The notes: generated by a model from the sequence alone, not told the origin. A stretch of DNA of 45,482 nt from an uncultured Eubacteriales bacterium (GCA_934726435.1 CAKVDR010000001.1:1-45482), one strand, 5' to 3'. Positions 8,752 through 17,398 are shown, counted from the first letter of the stretch. Translations and numbers: made by a program.

Positions 8752-11700
8752 TTGAAAACAACATTTGAAAAACTCTTTGAAAAACACATTCATATTGGTT
8801 TAGACAAGTCCATCCTTGATTCCACAGTTGAATCTTTAAGGGTGGACAAGCTTAAACTGCAACTAACCATTAACCTATCTTCGCCTGAAAAATTGCTCCC
8901 TGAAAACATAAAAAAAGCAGAGAATACCTTGCTTAATTCCCAGCTTGGATTAAAAGAAATAACTATAAATCAAACTATAAAAGAAAAAATCGAAGACTCA
9001 AGCCTTCAAAAGTTAATCGAAGATTGCGCAAAAGACTTCCCCTCAGCTTTAAAAGCTCTTAAAAACTTTTCCGCCGAAATAATCGGCAGCACTGCAAAAA
9101 TCACCCTTTGCGGCAAGGGCAAAGCTTTGCTTACAATCAAAGGAATTGACAAAAAAATCTCGGCGTGCCTTTCAAAAAAATTCGGTAAAGAAATAAAAAC
9201 CGAGTTCATTGAAACCGAAAACAAAAAGGCAAAAGAAGCCATAAATGATTATGCTCCAGCGCCGAAAGAAAAATCAAAAGAAGAAAAAATTGAAATTGAA
9301 ACTAAAAAAATAGAAATAAGAAAAAGCGGGGAATACACCCCCGAAGTTTGCCTCGAAACTTCAAAAGTAATTTACGGCAACAAAATTTCAGGGCAAATCA
9401 CACCAATCCGCGAAATAGATTCCCAGATGAAGTCTGCTATCATTTGGGGAGACATTTTTTTCATTGACAGCAGAGTAACAAAAGATAATCAAAAAATAAT
9501 TTGCTCAATTTACATAACCGATTACACGAGTTCAATAATACTAAAAATAATCGAAAGCAAAAACCTGGCTTCCTATATTGAAAAGTTAAAACCCGGCATG
9601 ACAGTTTTGGTAAGGGGTGAACTTTCAGAGGATACCTATGAAAAAGAAATTATTCTAAGGCCAAGAAGCATAAACGTCGTGAGCAAATATGAAATCACTG
9701 ACAACGCCCCGAAAAAAAGAGTTGAACTTCATCTTCACACGAATATGTCTTCAATGGATGGCATGACAAGCGCAACCGAACTCATCGAGAGGGCACATTC
9801 TTGGGGCCACAGCGCTATTGCAATAACCGACCACGGCGTGGCTCAGGCTTACCCCGAAGCGATGAACTGCGCAAACAAAATTAACAAATCAAGCGAAAAT
9901 AAAATAAAAATTCTTTATGGAACTGAAGCTTATTTCGTAAATGACATGCTTCCAATCGTGACGGGAAAAGACGAGCGAGTTTTCGAAGATGAATTCATTT
10001 GCTTCGACCTTGAAACCACCGGCCTTAACGCAAAACAAGATAAAATAATTGAAATCGGTGCGTTTAGAGTTAAAAACAAGGAAATTCTCGATGAATTTTC
10101 GCTCTTTGTTGATCCTAAAATGACAATTTCGGAAAAAACGACCGAACTCACAGGCATAACGAACGAAATGCTTGCAGGCGCGCCTGAAGAAAAAGAAGCG
10201 CTAGAAAAATTCATGGAATTCTGCGGCGATAACCCTGTTTTGGTCGCTCACAATGCTAATTTCGACGTTTCTTTCATAAAAGCAACCGCTGAAAAATACG
10301 GCATAAATTTCGATTTTAGTTACATCGACACTGTTCCATTTAGCCGTGCGCTGATAATGAGCATTAAAAATTACAAGCTCGATACAGTAGCGAAATTTTT
10401 GAAAATCCCGGAATTTAACCATCACAGAGCCTGCGATGACGCAAAGGCTTTGGCGCATATTTTCATTGCTTTGATAGACATTGCCGTGAAAGATAAAAAC
10501 ATCACGAATATCTCAGAAATTAACACGGCACTTTCTTCAACCGACGCTAAAAAAGCCTATTCTTACCACATGATAATCCTCGTGAAAAATCAAACTGGGC
10601 TTAAAAATCTTTACAAACTCATTTCTTTTGCGCATCTTAAATATTTTTACAAAAAGCCGAGAATTCCCAAAAGCGAGCTTATTAAATTTAGAGAAGGTTT
10701 GATAATCGGCAGTGCTTGTGAGGCAGGGGAGCTTTTCAGAGCTATTGTTGCTGGCAGACCTTGGAATGACCTTTTGGAAATTGCAAAATTTTATGATTAC
10801 CTTGAAATTCAGCCGCTCGGGAACAACGAATTCATGCTCAGAGAAGGCATGGTTAATTCCCGCAAAGAGCTTAAAGAATTCAACAAAACCGTGATTAAAC
10901 TCGGCGAAGAACTAAATATTCCCGTCGTTGCTACGTGCGACGTTCACTTCATGGACCCGCACCATGCAGAATACAGGAAAATCCTGCAAGCAGGCCAAGG
11001 CTACGACGATGCTGACAACCAAGCACCGCTTTATTTCAGAACTACCGCCGAAATGCTCGAGGAATTTTCTTATCTTGAAAAAGAAAAAGCCTATGAAATC
11101 GTGGTTGAAAACACCAACAAAATCGCCGAGAGCATTGAAGAAATTTCCCCGATTCCTCCCGGAGTTTTCCCGCCATTTATCGAAGGCGCGCAAGATGAAT
11201 TAATCAGCATAACAATGACCAGAGCAAAAGAAAAATACGGCGACCCACTGCCCGAAATAGTAGCCAAAAGGCTAGAAAAAGAACTCGGTTCCATCACGAA
11301 GCATGGCTTTTCGGTGCTTTACATGGTTGCTCAAAAGCTAGTTGCAGACTCCGAAAAACACGGCTACCTAGTTGGTTCAAGGGGTTCGGTAGGTTCTTCA
11401 TTCGTGGCAACGATTTCCGGCATCTCGGAAGTTAACCCATTGGTCCCGCACTATTTGTGCCCAAAATGCAAAAACTCGGAATTCATAACCGACGGAAGTT
11501 ACGGTTCAGGCTTTGACTTACCGCCGAAAAAATGCCCGAAATGCGGCACTGATTACCTCCAAGACGGGCATGATATTCCTTTTGAAACGTTCCTGGGTTT
11601 TGACGGCGATAAAACACCTGATATAGACCTTAACTTCTCGGGCGAATATCAGTCAAGAGCCCACAGATACACCGAAACAATCTTCGGGAAAGATAACGTT

Positions 11701-13047
11701 TTCAAAGCAGGAACAATAGGCACGGTTGCAACCAAAACGGGTATAGGCTTCACCAAAAAATACGCCGAAGAACGCGGAATAACCCTCAAAAAGGCCGAAA
11801 TGATGAGGCTCGCAAACGGATGTACAGGCGTTAAACGCACAACCGGCCAGCACCCCGGTGGAATGGTCGTTGTTCCGAAAGGAAAAGAAATCTACGACTT
11901 CTGCCCGGTTCAAAGGCCGGCAAATGACCAAAAATCTGATAATATAACCACACACTTCGACTTCCACGCTATTCACGACACAATATGTAAGCTCGACGAA
12001 CTCGGGCACGATGTTCCGACGATTTATAAATATCTTGAAGATTACACAGGCATCAAAGTTACTGATGTTCCAATGAACGACAAAGAAGTCATTTCGCTCT
12101 TCACTTCGACCAAAGCCCTGGGCGTAAAACCCGTTGATATCGATTCCCACACAGGAACATTCTCGCTGCCGGAAGTAGGAACAAATTTCGTAAGGCAGAT
12201 GCTCATCGAATGCAAACCAACCACGTTTTCAGACTTGCTCCAGATTTCAGGCCTTTCCCACGGAACAGACGTTTGGAATGGCAATGCGCACGATCTAATT
12301 AAAAAAGGAATATGCACAATTTCGGAAGTTATCGGAACAAGAGACAACATTATGGTTTATTTGATGCACAAAGGCATGGATCCAAAAACTGCGTTTAGCA
12401 TCATGGAAATAGTTCGAAAAGGCAAAGCCACCAAACTTTTAACCCCTGAACACCTTAAATCAATGCGCGAGCACGGCGTGCCGGAATGGTATATTTCTTC
12501 CTGCATGAAAATTAAATATATGTTCCCAAAAGCTCACGCTGCGGCTTACATGATAGCAACTTTAAGGCTCGGGTGGTATAAAGTTCACAAACCCGCAGAA
12601 TACTACGCAGCATATTTCACCGCTCGAGGTGAAGATTTCGACGGTTTAACCGTCATAAAAGGCAGAAGTGCCCTGAAGAAAAAAATGGCCGAAATCACCG
12701 CAAAAGGCAAGGAAGCCAGCGCAAAAGAACAAAGTGCTTTTTCAACATTTCAAATTATTAACGAGATGCTTGCAAGAGGCGTTGAAATCTTGCCCGTTGA
12801 CCTTTACAAATCCGATTCATATAAATTTTTAATGGAAGACGGAAAAATAAGGCTTCCTTTCTCGTCACTCTCAGGAGTAGGTGAATCAGCGGCACAGAGC
12901 CTTGTTGATTCAAGAGCTGAAGGAAAATACATCTCGGTTGACGACATTCAGCTTCGCTCAAAAGTCACCAAAGCGGTTATAGAAACTCTTCAAACTGCAG
13001 GAGTCTTAAAAGATTTGCCACAAAGTAATCAAATTTCGTTTTTTTAA
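8752..13047 (+). CDS. polC: DNA polymerase III alpha subunit, Gram-positive PolC type
   Basis: This is the main replicative polymerase of low-GC Gram-positives, 1431 residues. Domain order: an N-terminal domain, an OB fold near residues 230-310, a PHP domain starting VELHLHTNMSSMDGM, a proofreading exonuclease inserted in PHP (ICFDLETTGLNA near residue 416, with HHRACDDAKA as Exo III), the palm and fingers with GSVGSSFVA, and a zinc module CPKC...CPKCGTDY. The catalytic aspartates lie in TPDIDLNFSGEYQ. The start is a TTG at 8752, right behind ispG, with AAAGGAATG upstream. The exonuclease inside PHP is diagnostic of PolC as opposed to DnaE. The gene closes the housekeeping run; no rimP or nusA follows, unlike in many Clostridia. 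Confidence 0.97.
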   Translation: MKTTFEKLFEKHIHIGLDKSILDSTVESLRVDKLKLQLTINLSSPEKLLPENIKKAENTLLNSQLGLKEITINQTIKEKIEDSSLQKLIEDCAKDFPSALKALKNFSAEIIGSTAKITLCGKGKALLTIKGIDKKISACLSKKFGKEIKTEFIETENKKAKEAINDYAPAPKEKSKEEKIEIETKKIEIRKSGEYTPEVCLETSKVIYGNKISGQITPIREIDSQMKSAIIWGDIFFIDSRVTKDNQKIICSIYITDYTSSIILKIIESKNLASYIEKLKPGMTVLVRGELSEDTYEKEIILRPRSINVVSKYEITDNAPKKRVELHLHTNMSSMDGMTSATELIERAHSWGHSAIAITDHGVAQAYPEAMNCANKINKSSENKIKILYGTEAYFVNDMLPIVTGKDERVFEDEFICFDLETTGLNAKQDKIIEIGAFRVKNKEILDEFSLFVDPKMTISEKTTELTGITNEMLAGAPEEKEALEKFMEFCGDNPVLVAHNANFDVSFIKATAEKYGINFDFSYIDTVPFSRALIMSIKNYKLDTVAKFLKIPEFNHHRACDDAKALAHIFIALIDIAVKDKNITNISEINTALSSTDAKKAYSYHMIILVKNQTGLKNLYKLISFAHLKYFYKKPRIPKSELIKFREGLIIGSACEAGELFRAIVAGRPWNDLLEIAKFYDYLEIQPLGNNEFMLREGMVNSRKELKEFNKTVIKLGEELNIPVVATCDVHFMDPHHAEYRKILQAGQGYDDADNQAPLYFRTTAEMLEEFSYLEKEKAYEIVVENTNKIAESIEEISPIPPGVFPPFIEGAQDELISITMTRAKEKYGDPLPEIVAKRLEKELGSITKHGFSVLYMVAQKLVADSEKHGYLVGSRGSVGSSFVATISGISEVNPLVPHYLCPKCKNSEFITDGSYGSGFDLPPKKCPKCGTDYLQDGHDIPFETFLGFDGDKTPDIDLNFSGEYQSRAHRYTETIFGKDNVFKAGTIGTVATKTGIGFTKKYAEERGITLKKAEMMRLANGCTGVKRTTGQHPGGMVVVPKGKEIYDFCPVQRPANDQKSDNITTHFDFHAIHDTICKLDELGHDVPTIYKYLEDYTGIKVTDVPMNDKEVISLFTSTKALGVKPVDIDSHTGTFSLPEVGTNFVRQMLIECKPTTFSDLLQISGLSHGTDVWNGNAHDLIKKGICTISEVIGTRDNIMVYLMHKGMDPKTAFSIMEIVRKGKATKLLTPEHLKSMREHGVPEWYISSCMKIKYMFPKAHAAAYMIATLRLGWYKVHKPAEYYAAYFTARGEDFDGLTVIKGRSALKKKMAEITAKGKEASAKEQSAFSTFQIINEMLARGVEILPVDLYKSDSYKFLMEDGKIRLPFSSLSGVGESAAQSLVDSRAEGKYISVDDIQLRSKVTKAVIETLQTAGVLKDLPQSNQISFF

Positions 13048-13119
13048 TAAAAAATTGTAAAATTTTCCACTTGTATGTCACGTACTATTTATTTATTATA
13101 AATTTATAAAATAAAAGTG

Positions 13120-13148
13120 TTGACATTTCTTTTTACTGTGTATATAAT
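13120..13148 (+). promoter_or_regulatory. Consensus sigma-A promoter of the Nif11-leader peptide cluster
   Basis: TTGACA and TATAAT are separated by exactly 17 bases, a perfect vegetative promoter, about 50 bases before the first peptide gene. Both hexamers match consensus completely, so strong transcription is expected unless a repressor acts here. Confidence 0.85.
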
Positions 13149-13199
13149 CTAGAAATATGATCCTAGGTATAAAATAAAACAAAAAAGGTGGAATTAATT

Positions 13200-13529
13200 A
13201 TGAAAATTGAAAAAATTACTGAAGTAGTTAAAGATGAGGAATTTGCAAAAAGCATTATTGATATGAAATCTCCTGAAGAAGTTAAAGAAGCTTTTGCTAA
13301 AAAAGAAGTTGAAATTTCTTTAGATGAAGCACAAGTTATTATTTCAACCATAGAAAGAATGGTTAAAAAAGGTTCCGTTGAACTTTCAGAGAAAGACTTA
13401 GAAGAAATAGCAGGTGGCAGAACCCCCTCAATAAGTGAAAGACTTTCTTATTCATTGGCTGCGGCACTTGGAACAATAGTAGTGGCTTTATCTATCAAGA
13501 AAATGTATGATATTCGTAAAGAACGCTAA
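13200..13529 (+). CDS. Nif11-like leader peptide / double-glycine precursor, copy 1
   Basis: A 109-residue protein in two parts. Residues 1-72 form an acidic, helical leader (EVVKDEEFAKSIIDM, then SPEEVKEAF, then an ISLDEAQ block) that ends in LEEIAGG. This is the pattern of Nif11-type leaders of ribosomally made peptides, which are cleaved after Gly-Gly by transporter peptidases. The 36-residue segment after GG has no Cys. It contains a hydrophobic stretch (SLAAALGTIVVALSI) and a basic tail ending RKER, so it resembles a membrane-active peptide rather than a lanthipeptide core. The ATG at 13200 has AAGGTGG upstream. No modification enzyme or C39 transporter is nearby. The leader assignment is by eye; the product and its function are unknown. 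Confidence 0.78.
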   Translation: MKIEKITEVVKDEEFAKSIIDMKSPEEVKEAFAKKEVEISLDEAQVIISTIERMVKKGSVELSEKDLEEIAGGRTPSISERLSYSLAAALGTIVVALSIKKMYDIRKER

Positions 13530-13858
13530 AAAATAGTACTTTCTTGCAAAAAAGAGAAAAATTTAAGAAATAATAATAATTTTAATTAACTCACTCAAAA
13601 CAATAAAAGCAGTTTTTGCTATCAAAGGAAGCAATCTTTTTCTAAAAGAGGCAAAGTCGTTAATTCCTACCATATGAAAAATAACTAATAAAGGTCTCTC
13701 TGAATTTTCAGCAGTAGACCTAAAATAAATTATACGGTGGTTATAGGGTTTATTAATTATTGCCAGCGCAGATTATAAAAAATTGCAAAAAATAAAAAAT
13801 GAAAAGAGTTAATAATATGTAATAACTAAGATATTAAATACAAGGGGGATTTACTACA
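13530..13858 (+). other. Gene-free spacer between peptide copies 1 and 2
   Basis: These 329 AT-rich bases hold no convincing reading frame and no clear promoter for copy 2. A short hairpin is possible at about 13692-13723 (AGGTCT paired with AGACCT, with an inner CTGA/TCAG). AGGGGG at 13844-13849 serves as the ribosome-binding site of copy 2. It may be decayed sequence between duplicated genes or an untranslated leader. Confidence 0.5.
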
Positions 13859-14248
13859 ATGGAAAAAGAAGACATTTCAGAAGCAATGAAAGATATAAAA
13901 TTTGCCGAGAGCATAATGGACATGCAATCGCCCGAGAAAATTAAAAAAGCTTTTAAAGCAAAAGGAGTTGACCTTTCTTTGGAAGAATCACAAGTAGTAA
14001 TTTCCACGATTAAAAAAATTGATGAAAGTGAATCAGGCGAACTTTCAGAAAATGACCTACAAAAAATTGTGGGAGGAGTAGGGGAAAGCGAAAAAACAAG
14101 AGACCCTAAAATCGAAAAAATGGCGACGATTGCCACCGGTGTGGCAGTTGGAATGTTTGCTTATGAAACTTTTTCAAACGCAAAAAATTTAGTTTTTAGC
14201 GCAGGTGGAAAAATAGCAGATGCGATAATAAGAAAAATAAAAAAATAG
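13859..14248 (+). CDS. Nif11-like leader peptide / double-glycine precursor, copy 2
   Basis: A 129-residue paralogue of the gene at 13200. The leader (residues 1-74) keeps the same skeleton: MKDIKFAESIMDMQSPEKI, KAKGVDLSLEESQVV, GELSENDLQKIVGG. The segment after the double glycine is about 55 residues and differs from copy 1. It starts acidic and polar (VGESEKTRDPK), then has a Gly/Ala-rich hydrophobic stretch (ATIATGVAVGMFAYE) and ends strongly basic (IIRKIKK). It has no cysteines. The ATG follows AGGGGG by 9 bases, and copy 3 starts 12 bases after the stop, so copies 2 and 3 are one transcription unit. Conserved leader plus variable core is the usual logic of precursor-peptide families. Confidence 0.77.
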   Translation: MEKEDISEAMKDIKFAESIMDMQSPEKIKKAFKAKGVDLSLEESQVVISTIKKIDESESGELSENDLQKIVGGVGESEKTRDPKIEKMATIATGVAVGMFAYETFSNAKNLVFSAGGKIADAIIRKIKK

Positions 14249-14260
14249 GAGGAATTCAAA

Positions 14261-14689
14261 ATGGATAAACATCAAATGATGGAAGTTATGAGAGATGAGG
14301 ATTTTGTAAACGAAATTCTTGACATGCAAACAACTGAAGAAGTCCAAGAAGCTTTTGCTGAAAAAGGTATTGAAATTTCTTTGGAAGAATTTGATATAAT
14401 TTCTCAGATAATAAGTAAAATGGTTGATAAAAACACAACTGAACTTTCTGATGATGATTTAGCAGAGATTTCCGGTGGGTCTTTAGTTAGCGGTGGAAAA
14501 AAAGTTTTTAAAGACGTTGCAAATAGCTTCTCAAGCGCAAATGATGACACGACCAAACTAGGTTCAGCACTTGCGTACACTTCAATAGCCGTAGGTTTCA
14601 TTGCTACAGGAATTGCTGGAAAAATAATTTATGACAAAGGGAAAAAAGTAGTAAAATGGCTTAAAAACGGCTGTTCTTCAAAGAAATAA
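14261..14689 (+). CDS. Nif11-like leader peptide / double-glycine precursor, copy 3
   Basis: A 142-residue third paralogue. The leader (residues 1-72) reads VMRDEDFVNEILDMQTTEEVQ, EKGIEISLEEFD, TELSDDDLAEISGG. The post-GG part, about 70 residues, is the longest of the three: a Gly/Ser/Lys region, then a hydrophobic helix (ALAYTSIAVGFIATGIAGKI), then a lysine-rich tail with a single Cys (KNGCSSKK). The hydrophobic segment plus cationic end is shared with copies 1 and 2 in architecture but not in sequence. AGGAGG lies 9 bases upstream of the ATG. A stem-loop follows the stop at once. It could be a bacteriocin-like peptide, a secreted membrane-binding factor or a small membrane protein that merely retains a leader-like domain. 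Confidence 0.77.
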   Translation: MDKHQMMEVMRDEDFVNEILDMQTTEEVQEAFAEKGIEISLEEFDIISQIISKMVDKNTTELSDDDLAEISGGSLVSGGKKVFKDVANSFSSANDDTTKLGSALAYTSIAVGFIATGIAGKIIYDKGKKVVKWLKNGCSSKK

Positions 14690-14696
14690 AAAAATT

Positions 14697-14716
14697 CCTC
14701 CGGTTTTTCCCGGAGG
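14697..14716. terminator. Stem-loop after the peptide cluster
   Basis: CCTCCGG pairs with CCGGAGG around a 6-base loop, 7 bases after the stop of copy 3. The A-rich flank to its left would be a T-run on the minus strand, while the plus-strand tail is only ATAATTTATT, so it may act in both directions. Confidence 0.65.
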
Positions 14717-14838
14717 ATAATTTATTGCTTAAATAAATTAAATACTAAAACAGCTAACTTTGTAATCGTCAAGAATTTTTTCTACTTTCAAATATCTCCT
14801 ATTATGTTTTAAAATAATTTCAAATATAAAAAAATTAT

Positions 14839-14861
14839 CTCCGGTTAAAAAGCAACCGGAG
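14839..14861 (-). terminator. Terminator of the secreted-protein gene at 14907
   Basis: CTCCGGTT pairs with AACCGGAG, followed on the minus strand by a run of seven T. It lies about 45 bases past the stop of the minus-strand gene. Confidence 0.7.
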
Positions 14862-14906
14862 GTTTATTAATAAACATTAGAATATCTTAAGCTATAACTT
14901 AATTAA

Positions 14907-15752
14907 TTATTTTTTAAATCCTCTATTCTGTACATGAAATTTTTTATCTACTATTCCAAATTCTTTCAAAAGGCTATTATACTTTGCAATTTTATTAATA
15001 TTATAATTTACGATGTTTGGATTGCTAGAATCTTTTCTTACAGTACCTTGCGGGCGGAATTGGAATACTAATTGTTTTTCATTTTCAGAAGTGAAAACAA
15101 GATCTACTCCACCATAAGGATCGTCTTTTTTGACAAACACTGTTTCCGAATTCCAACCTGTTGCTTCGCAAACGCAGTTAAGTTGCAAAGCGAGTTCAAA
15201 TTGTTCACGTGTGAAAGTTCCCGCTTTATAGATTATTCTTTTTATACTGTCATTAGTAACTACATATGAGGACTCATCCATTGCATACGGATTTTCTTTA
15301 GGTTGGCTAGTCTTTTTTGTGATACCACTTCTAAAATATGTTCTAACAAAATTCAATTCTTTTCTAAGTTTATTATATTCAGGGAATGCCAAAGGTTTAT
15401 CCCCTTTGCTACTATCAACAAAACAAGTTTTTGCGTTAGGTGTGATTTTACCGTCATAAGGTTTTACAGGATTATAATTAAACATGTCAGGGATTTCTCT
15501 AAATCTTTTTCTTGCCATTGCAATCCTAACAAGATCTTCAGGAGTTTGAAAATATTTTGCAACAACCATCATACTATGTCTATCAAGGTGTCCTTTTTCA
15601 ATAATTTCTTTTTCGTCTGGTGCACAAGATACTGATTGCCCTTTTTCAATAACTTCTTTTTCGTCCGGTGCACAAAATCCTGATGGCATTGTTGAAAGAA
15701 TTCCAACAACAGAAAAAGCCATTGCCGTTGCTCTTTTAATAATTTTTTTCAT
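14907..15752 (-). CDS. Secreted protein of unknown function with N-terminal tandem repeat
   Basis: A 281-residue protein with a Sec signal peptide (MKKIIKRATAMAFSVVGIL, cleavage near GFCA). The mature start carries a tandem 16-residue duplication, CAPDEKEVIEKG and CAPDEKEIIEKG, 48 bp apart. Next comes a helical segment (HSMMVVAKYFQTPEDLVRIA, then KRFREIPDMFNYNP). This reminds me of the F-box-like start of BspA-type proteins of Entamoeba and Trichomonas; that is a memory-based resemblance, not a search. The C-terminal half has GGVDLVF followed by LVFQFR, loosely like a degenerate nuclease-type strand pair. The start was chosen at the ATG at 15752 with GAGG 9 bases upstream and a promoter nearby. 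I do not recognise a family with confidence. Confidence 0.75.
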   Translation of the reverse strand: MKKIIKRATAMAFSVVGILSTMPSGFCAPDEKEVIEKGQSVSCAPDEKEIIEKGHLDRHSMMVVAKYFQTPEDLVRIAMARKRFREIPDMFNYNPVKPYDGKITPNAKTCFVDSSKGDKPLAFPEYNKLRKELNFVRTYFRSGITKKTSQPKENPYAMDESSYVVTNDSIKRIIYKAGTFTREQFELALQLNCVCEATGWNSETVFVKKDDPYGGVDLVFTSENEKQLVFQFRPQGTVRKDSSNPNIVNYNINKIAKYNSLLKEFGIVDKKFHVQNRGFKK

Positions 15753-15789
15753 TAAAACCAACCTCACTTTTTAATATTTTACAATTCAT

Positions 15790-15818
15790 ATTTTAACACT
15801 ATAATATGCTTTTGTCAA
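15790..15818 (-). promoter_or_regulatory. Promoter of the secreted-protein gene at 14907
   Basis: On the minus strand TTGACA and TAAAAT are separated by 17 bases, about 38 bases before the ATG. Confidence 0.75.
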
Positions 15819-15858
15819 CACTTTTTTAATTATTCTTAAACTTTTTTTAAAAATAAAA

Positions 15859-15883
15859 GGCTCTGATCTTTTAAATCAAAGCC
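15859..15883 (-). terminator. Terminator of the M23 peptidase gene
   Basis: GGCTTTGAT pairs with ATCAGAGCC (one mismatch) on the minus strand, followed by TTTTATTTTT, 18 bases past the stop at 15901. Confidence 0.75.
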
Positions 15884-15900
15884 CTGTTTTAATATTTAAT

Positions 15901-16917
15901 TCATTTTTCTTCCCAATCAAATTCACGCGAATATTCTTTATTTTCGGAGTTTCTTACAACGCTTGATTTATTCTTCTCCAAAAGCTGCATTAGAGCATAA
16001 AGATCAATCCAGATTTCGTGATCAGATTCTTTTTGAGACTCATCAAAAACAAGCTCAAGGCCAATGTGAAGGTGGCTTTGCTCAATGTTATTTACATTTT
16101 CTTTTTTGCTGTAACCCGTCCTGCCAACATAACCTATAACATCCCCGGCTTTAACGATATCGCCTTCTTTTAAATCTGATTTAAAAGGCTTGTTTTGCCT
16201 CAAATGAGCGTAGTAATAATATCTTTTATTATCAAAGCTTCTTATGCCAATTCTCCAGCCGCCGTATTGGTTCCAGCCCATGATTTCAACTCTGCCTGAT
16301 TCAACCGCAATAACCGGAGTGCCTATGGCGCACATCATATCATGCCCAAGATGAGGCCTTGCGTAACCATAAGACCGCGAAGCTCCAAAATCGTCATAAT
16401 GCGAAAAAGGGAAGGTTTTTGCAATCGGCGAGAAGCATTTAAGGCCGTAGGCTTCTTCCCAAACAGGCTCTTCACTATTTTTTGGTTTCTTTTGAACTTT
16501 GTAATCGCCCAGAAAGCTCTTTAAAACAGCCTCATAGGCCTCAAAATAATAACCATATGTTTTCATGTTCTTTGCTATTTCGTTCATTTTTTCGCCATTT
16601 TTAAGCTTCTTAACCACATCATCCATATCAGATGATTTATATTTTTTGAAATCTCCGCCGTATTTTGAACCCAAATAAGCAAGAATTTCAATCCAGTTTA
16701 ATTTAATCTCTTCGCTATGAGATTTTATATCCTCGCGCATTGCTTTTTCAAGCGCTTCATAAGTTGGGTTAAACTCAACGTATTTTATGAATTTTTTATT
16801 CTCTTCCGCGCGCACTGAAAATCCGCCATTGCCTAGAACAAAAGCCCCTGCTCCGAAAATAGTTAAAAAAGCCAAACCAAAAAGCAAATATCTTCTTTTA
16901 AACCTAAGTACAAACAA
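15901..16917 (-). CDS. M23 family metallopeptidase (LytM-like), membrane-anchored
   Basis: A 338-residue predicted peptidoglycan endopeptidase. An N-terminal hydrophobic segment (LLFGLAFLTIFGAGAFVLG) serves as signal or anchor, followed by a roughly 130-residue helical region of unknown role. The C-terminal M23 domain has its zinc site intact: GHDMM (His and Asp ligands), the AIGTPVIAVESGRV strand pair, YYYAHL, and the final SHLHIGLE ligand motif. AGDVIGYVGRTG is the usual domain core. The start appears to be a TTG with GAGGTG upstream. It probably acts outside the membrane on the cell wall during growth or, in a spore former, in engulfment; the sequence does not separate these. It is monocistronic, with its own terminator. 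Confidence 0.88.
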   Translation of the reverse strand: MFVLRFKRRYLLFGLAFLTIFGAGAFVLGNGGFSVRAEENKKFIKYVEFNPTYEALEKAMREDIKSHSEEIKLNWIEILAYLGSKYGGDFKKYKSSDMDDVVKKLKNGEKMNEIAKNMKTYGYYFEAYEAVLKSFLGDYKVQKKPKNSEEPVWEEAYGLKCFSPIAKTFPFSHYDDFGASRSYGYARPHLGHDMMCAIGTPVIAVESGRVEIMGWNQYGGWRIGIRSFDNKRYYYYAHLRQNKPFKSDLKEGDIVKAGDVIGYVGRTGYSKKENVNNIEQSHLHIGLELVFDESQKESDHEIWIDLYALMQLLEKNKSSVVRNSENKEYSREFDWEEK

Positions 16918-16997
16918 AAATCACACCTCACATAACGCGTCTAAAATCAATTATATTTGCAAAGCCCCGCAAAAATGCAAGATTAAACAAAAAAATG

Positions 16998-17015
16998 CCT
17001 GCACCAAAGTGCAGG
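16998..17015 (-). terminator. Terminator of the ferredoxin gene
   Basis: CCTGCAC pairs with GTGCAGG around a 4-base loop, followed on the minus strand by CATTTTTTT, directly after the ferredoxin stop at 17021. Confidence 0.85.
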
Positions 17016-17020
17016 TTAAA

Positions 17021-17209
17021 TTATTCAGCTTCAATAGCGTCAACAGGACAAACGTCTTTTGCTTCCAAAACTTTGTCTTCGAGCTCAGCTTCAACGGTTT
17101 CCGAAATAGCCTCGGATTTATCCTCGCTGTTATACTTAAAAGCCTCAGGGCAAATGTCAATGCACATTCCACAGCCAATGCAGCTTTCTTGGTTCACGCA
17201 AACTTTCAT
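17021..17209 (-). CDS. Single-cluster [4Fe-4S] ferredoxin
   Basis: A 62-residue electron carrier. SCIGCGMCIDICP supplies three closely spaced cluster cysteines plus the cysteine of the following CP turn, and DVCPVDAIE near the C terminus supplies the distal CP motif. A second complete CxxCxxC set is absent, so it binds one [4Fe-4S] cluster, as in the Thermotoga/Bacillus-type ferredoxins, rather than two as in the short clostridial type. The middle is very acidic, typical of ferredoxins that dock with basic partners. It has its own consensus promoter and terminator, so it is an independent unit. Partners could include IspG or anaerobic oxidoreductases; nothing here fixes which. Confidence 0.93.
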   Translation of the reverse strand: MKVCVNQESCIGCGMCIDICPEAFKYNSEDKSEAISETVEAELEDKVLEAKDVCPVDAIEAE

Positions 17210-17243
17210 GCGTTAATTCCTCCTAAAACTTAATTTGGAAAGT

Positions 17244-17272
17244 ATTATACTACAAAACTAAATCAGTATCAA
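17244..17272 (-). promoter_or_regulatory. Promoter of the ferredoxin gene
   Basis: On the minus strand TTGATA and TATAAT are separated by 17 bases, about 35 bases ahead of the start codon; AGGAGG lies between. Confidence 0.78.
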
Positions 17273-17398
17273 TCAATTCCTTTCCTTTAAATTACATTTA
17301 CTCAAATAATTTTCTCATGTAAACTATATAATATGAATAATCCTCAAGAAATATACAACACTATAGTTATGTGAAAATTATAAGAGGGGGGAACAAAT

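Noticed and set aside
13200..14689. Nitrogen-fixation role suggested by the name Nif11
   Set aside because: The name reflects the first family members; no nif genes are present and the double-glycine ending points to a leader peptide.
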